From Sphaerosporella brunnea (Eukaryota > Ascomycota > Pezizomycetes > Pezizales > Pyronemataceae): 64,000 nt of DNA. The notes beneath the pieces were generated by a model. It was given only the letters and a program-made list of their open reading frames with translations, was not told where the DNA came from and ran no database searches. Positions 61,901 through 64,000 of this stretch are shown here, piece after piece. Where the stretch lies: assembly GCA_008704415.1 (NCBI GenBank), contig VXIS01000261.1, forward strand, positions 1 to 64,000. The letters are read 5' to 3'. A program made the position numbers and the translations under genes. Each line of letters opens with the position of its first letter. The first letter of the stretch is position 1.

Positions 61901-62855
61901 CTATGGTAGCCTGAGCGCCCCTTGTTTTTGTGGTTAAGCTGACATCAAGCTTTCTATTCCCTAAAACTGTGGATTTTGTTCTTGAGCCCACGGAGTCCAG
62001 TGCACGAGGGGAATTCCGCCTTTCGGTCCATTTCCCTGCGCATTCTACATTCATTACAGATTACGTCTCGAATCATTCGATGAAATTTCACGACCTCAAG
62101 GAAACGGAGACTGCACAGTTCGATCACTGTGTGAAGAAAACTCTGCCACAAAAGATCACTTTCAGGGACCTTGACGGTAGGAGTCTTGCACACACAGGAC
62201 GTGCCCATGCTCACATCTTATCACGACAGTCGCCCAGCAACTTTTTCAAAACCTGACTTCTAGATGGCTATTTAGATGCTGCGGGTATTGAAGTATAATT
62301 CTTTCCGTGCACACCGGTGGCTAATAGGAAGACAGCAAGGTAGCTCGCGTGAAGTACGAAGAAACAGGCTCCCAGAACTGGTTCAGCAAGAAAGGAAAGG
62401 GCCCAAAATCTACCGCCAATGTTTCTATGTGGGACAGGGACTTGAAGGAGAAGCAGCTGCTAGTGCGTTGGGACGACGAGGCCGGCGCACCTTGGCTGTC
62501 TGCAGCTTGTTGTTTACACCTTCAAGTTTATCCAAATGTCTCAGTAACTAATCAATCCGATCAGTGACATTCCCAACGGCTGGCCACGGGCAGATGCTTC
62601 AGAAGCCAGGCTCGGAAAAGGTCACACTGCACGCAAAGGAGCTACTGCGAGGTTCCTGCATACATCTGGGGACGATGAAAGCGGTCGACTCAAAGGGTGT
62701 GGGCAAGGGGCAGTCGGAGAAGGAAGGATATGTCACGTTGCAGTTCGATACGTGCAGAGGTAAGTAGCTTGACCGAATAAGATAGCAGTTCAAGGTTGAC
62801 ATTTTCCGCAGAGAAGGAAAATTTTGCCGAGAAAGCAGGATTGGAATGCCCATAG
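58944..62855 (+). CDS. Large multi-exon protein with a fungal helical N-terminal domain
   Basis: The start reads MAGFGFSPADIVTAVKLSWK, LYHDC, then (after an intron) LVAYEAPDAFRQLVNELQSL and a helical region with TLKALEKLMARFDKLATS. This is the 'GFGFSVGD' domain seen at the N-terminus of many uncharacterised ascomycete proteins, related to the HeLo-like/STAND-associated helical domains. A Ser/Pro-rich segment follows. Then many short exons (about ten or more) code for SLLLALEDLKKVSWIV, VFDMKIKDGLIPKQQC, FRFVNAAIGSAECRNRSMGA, LGVDITRLPAISNIPTLQLM, VLPVDHVYVKSDL and FDHCVKKTLPQKITFRDLDG. The last exon ends EKAGLECP. I placed only some splice sites, so residue numbers are not given. No nucleotide-binding motif was found. 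Function unknown. Confidence 0.6.
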
Positions 62856-63206
62856 GTGTGGTTGCCGTGGCTTAATTTATTTTTTTCTCTATGGGCGCTT
62901 GATCGGACACATGGATCTGGACCTACGGATAGATCGTAATCGATGTAATGCAGCGAGGCTCCTCAGAAGAAACATTTTTGTGTTGGCAAAGGTCAAAAGA
63001 GTCCCCATATGAACCAACAAACCAAAGCCTAATTCATTAGCAATCACTCGAACCGTTCGATTACATCCATGAATTCTGAATTAGGTCTCACTGTTTCATC
63101 CTAACAAGCACATCCGGACTGTCTATGGCAACAGAAACAACCCCAACCAATAAATCATGACCCCCGATTGACCATATCATTGACACAATCATACAACGCC
63201 CCCAGG
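62856..63206. other. Region between converging helical-domain and 5'-nucleotidase genes
   Basis: About 350 bp holding both 3' ends. No gene. Confidence 0.65.
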
Positions 63207-64000
63207 TTACGCACCCTTCTGAGGCGTTGTCTCGGTGGTAGTAGAGATACGGCCATCCAGCTCGTAAGAGATGGGAGTAGTCTTCCTAACATAGTCGGCC
63301 CACACCTCATCCATGGTGTCGAGGGTGACAAAGTCGCTCCGCGCGGCCCAGAAGTTGTCGCCACCGGTGGCCAAGAAGTCGAGTGTGGCGATGGTGTAAG
63401 ACTTGGAGAAAACGACGGGGGAGTCCTTGATCTTGAGGGTGATGAGCTTGGTCCCCGCCGGGTTTGCGGGGTTGTAGGTGAGCCGGATGCTGCGGGAGAC
63501 TTGCACGAAACTGGTGACTTCCTGCCCGTTCGCTTGGTTCACGCCGGACACGATGCCCTCGAAGATGCTCCACAGCTGCTCGCCAGTGAAGGCGAGCTCG
63601 ACGATGCTGTTGCCGAAGGGGAAGCATTCGAGCGATTGCTGCAGCGTGATGTTGCCGGCGTCGATCTCGGCGCGGATGCCGCCGGCGTTGATGATGGCTG
63701 CTGCTGCTGCTGCGCTCCGGTAGTCTTCCATTGAGTCCGCGGAAAAGTCGCCGAGCGTGCACTCGGCGGATTGGCAGGTGCTCTGGATCAGTGGGTATTC
63801 GGTGACGCCGAGCACGGTGGTTTGGTAGGAGGCGAAGGCTTTGGACCATCCGTTGACCTGCGCTTGCAGACCTGGGTCTTGCGTGGTGGCGTTGGTAAGG
63901 TGGATAGGCGCACCCTCGTAGGAGACGATCTTTCCCCACCGGTCGTACTCCACGTCGATGTAGCCAAGGTACTCGCCCCAGCGGAAGGCCTGGACGATGA
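63207..64000 (-). CDS. 5'-nucleotidase/UshA-family protein, C-terminal part (runs off window)
   Basis: The open frame continues off the right edge; the 5' part, including the metallophosphoesterase domain with its metal ligands, is outside. What is present is the C-terminal substrate-binding domain of the 5'-nucleotidase family. It reads FRWGEYLGYIDVEYDRWGKI, NAGGIRAEIDAGNITLQQ, ECFPFGNSIVELAFTGEQLW and FLATGGDNFW, in which the GIR and GGDNF type motifs are the conserved nucleoside-contact segments. Such proteins hydrolyse extracellular nucleotides and are usually secreted or GPI-anchored in fungi. No hydrophobic C-terminal anchor is seen; the protein ends TTETTPQKGA. No intron in this part. 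Confidence 0.9.
   Translation of the reverse strand, partial: IVQAFRWGEYLGYIDVEYDRWGKIVSYEGAPIHLTNATTQDPGLQAQVNGWSKAFASYQTTVLGVTEYPLIQSTCQSAECTLGDFSADSMEDYRSAAAAAAIINAGGIRAEIDAGNITLQQSLECFPFGNSIVELAFTGEQLWSIFEGIVSGVNQANGQEVTSFVQVSRSIRLTYNPANPAGTKLITLKIKDSPVVFSKSYTIATLDFLATGGDNFWAARSDFVTLDTMDEVWADYVRKTTPISYELDGRISTTTETTPQKGA

Noticed and set aside
63168..63734. 188-codon plus-strand frame
   Set aside because: Opposite strand of the 5'-nucleotidase C-terminal domain.

Overview
This window looks like nuclear chromosomal DNA of a filamentous ascomycete (Pezizomycotina). Genes are split by short GT-AG introns (about 45-110 nt). Recognisable products are fungal housekeeping proteins (Crm1, Rsp5/HulA, Rpn6, Ccz1, Vps20, Cue5, Pab2, uL3m) plus proteins typical of filamentous fungi (a Ser/Thr-rich GPI-type wall protein, a secreted double-psi beta-barrel protein, an MFS sugar transporter, a multi-exon protein with a fungal helical N-terminal domain). 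I see no prophage, CRISPR, operon, rRNA or tRNA. Exon boundaries come from reading frames, splice consensus and family alignment from memory; no search was run.

Layout: 1-4 kb has tandem and inverted repeats but no gene I can support. A single-pass membrane protein (minus strand) lies at 4.0-6.1 kb. At 9.2-16.3 kb are Crm1, mitochondrial uL3m (minus) and Cue5. A secreted barrel protein is at 17.9-19.1 kb (minus). 19-26 kb is a gene-poor, repeat-bearing stretch with doubtful coding traces. Pab2 (26.3-27.3 kb) and HulA (30.3-33.4 kb) follow. A GPI-type wall protein is at 36.1-36.7 kb and a mitochondrial carrier at 38.7-40.3 kb. A compact block at 40.7-47.8 kb holds Vps20, a LYR-like mitochondrial protein, a CHY/RING ubiquitin ligase and Ccz1. 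A short-chain dehydrogenase gene at 48.4-50.4 kb is broken. Rpn6 is at 51.6-53.0 kb. A BTB/POZ relic, a sugar transporter, the helical-domain protein and a 5'-nucleotidase cut by the window edge fill 53-64 kb.

Together the intact genes are mostly ubiquitin/proteasome (HulA, CHY/RING ligase, Cue5, Rpn6), endosome-vacuole traffic (Vps20, Ccz1), RNA handling and export (Pab2, Crm1) and mitochondrial function (uL3m, LYR-like, carrier). The grouping looks like ordinary eukaryotic gene order, not a dedicated cluster.

The most unusual content is a set of short non-autonomous DNA transposons (MITEs). Three TA-target families are each present twice, one further TA-flanked fold-back occurs once, and one roughly 1 kb element is flanked by TTA. 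Two of these elements, from different families, sit inside the dehydrogenase pseudogene. At each site, removing the element and one TA copy restores the local reading frame. A second notable point is Crm1, which has threonine at the position where leptomycin-sensitive orthologues have cysteine.
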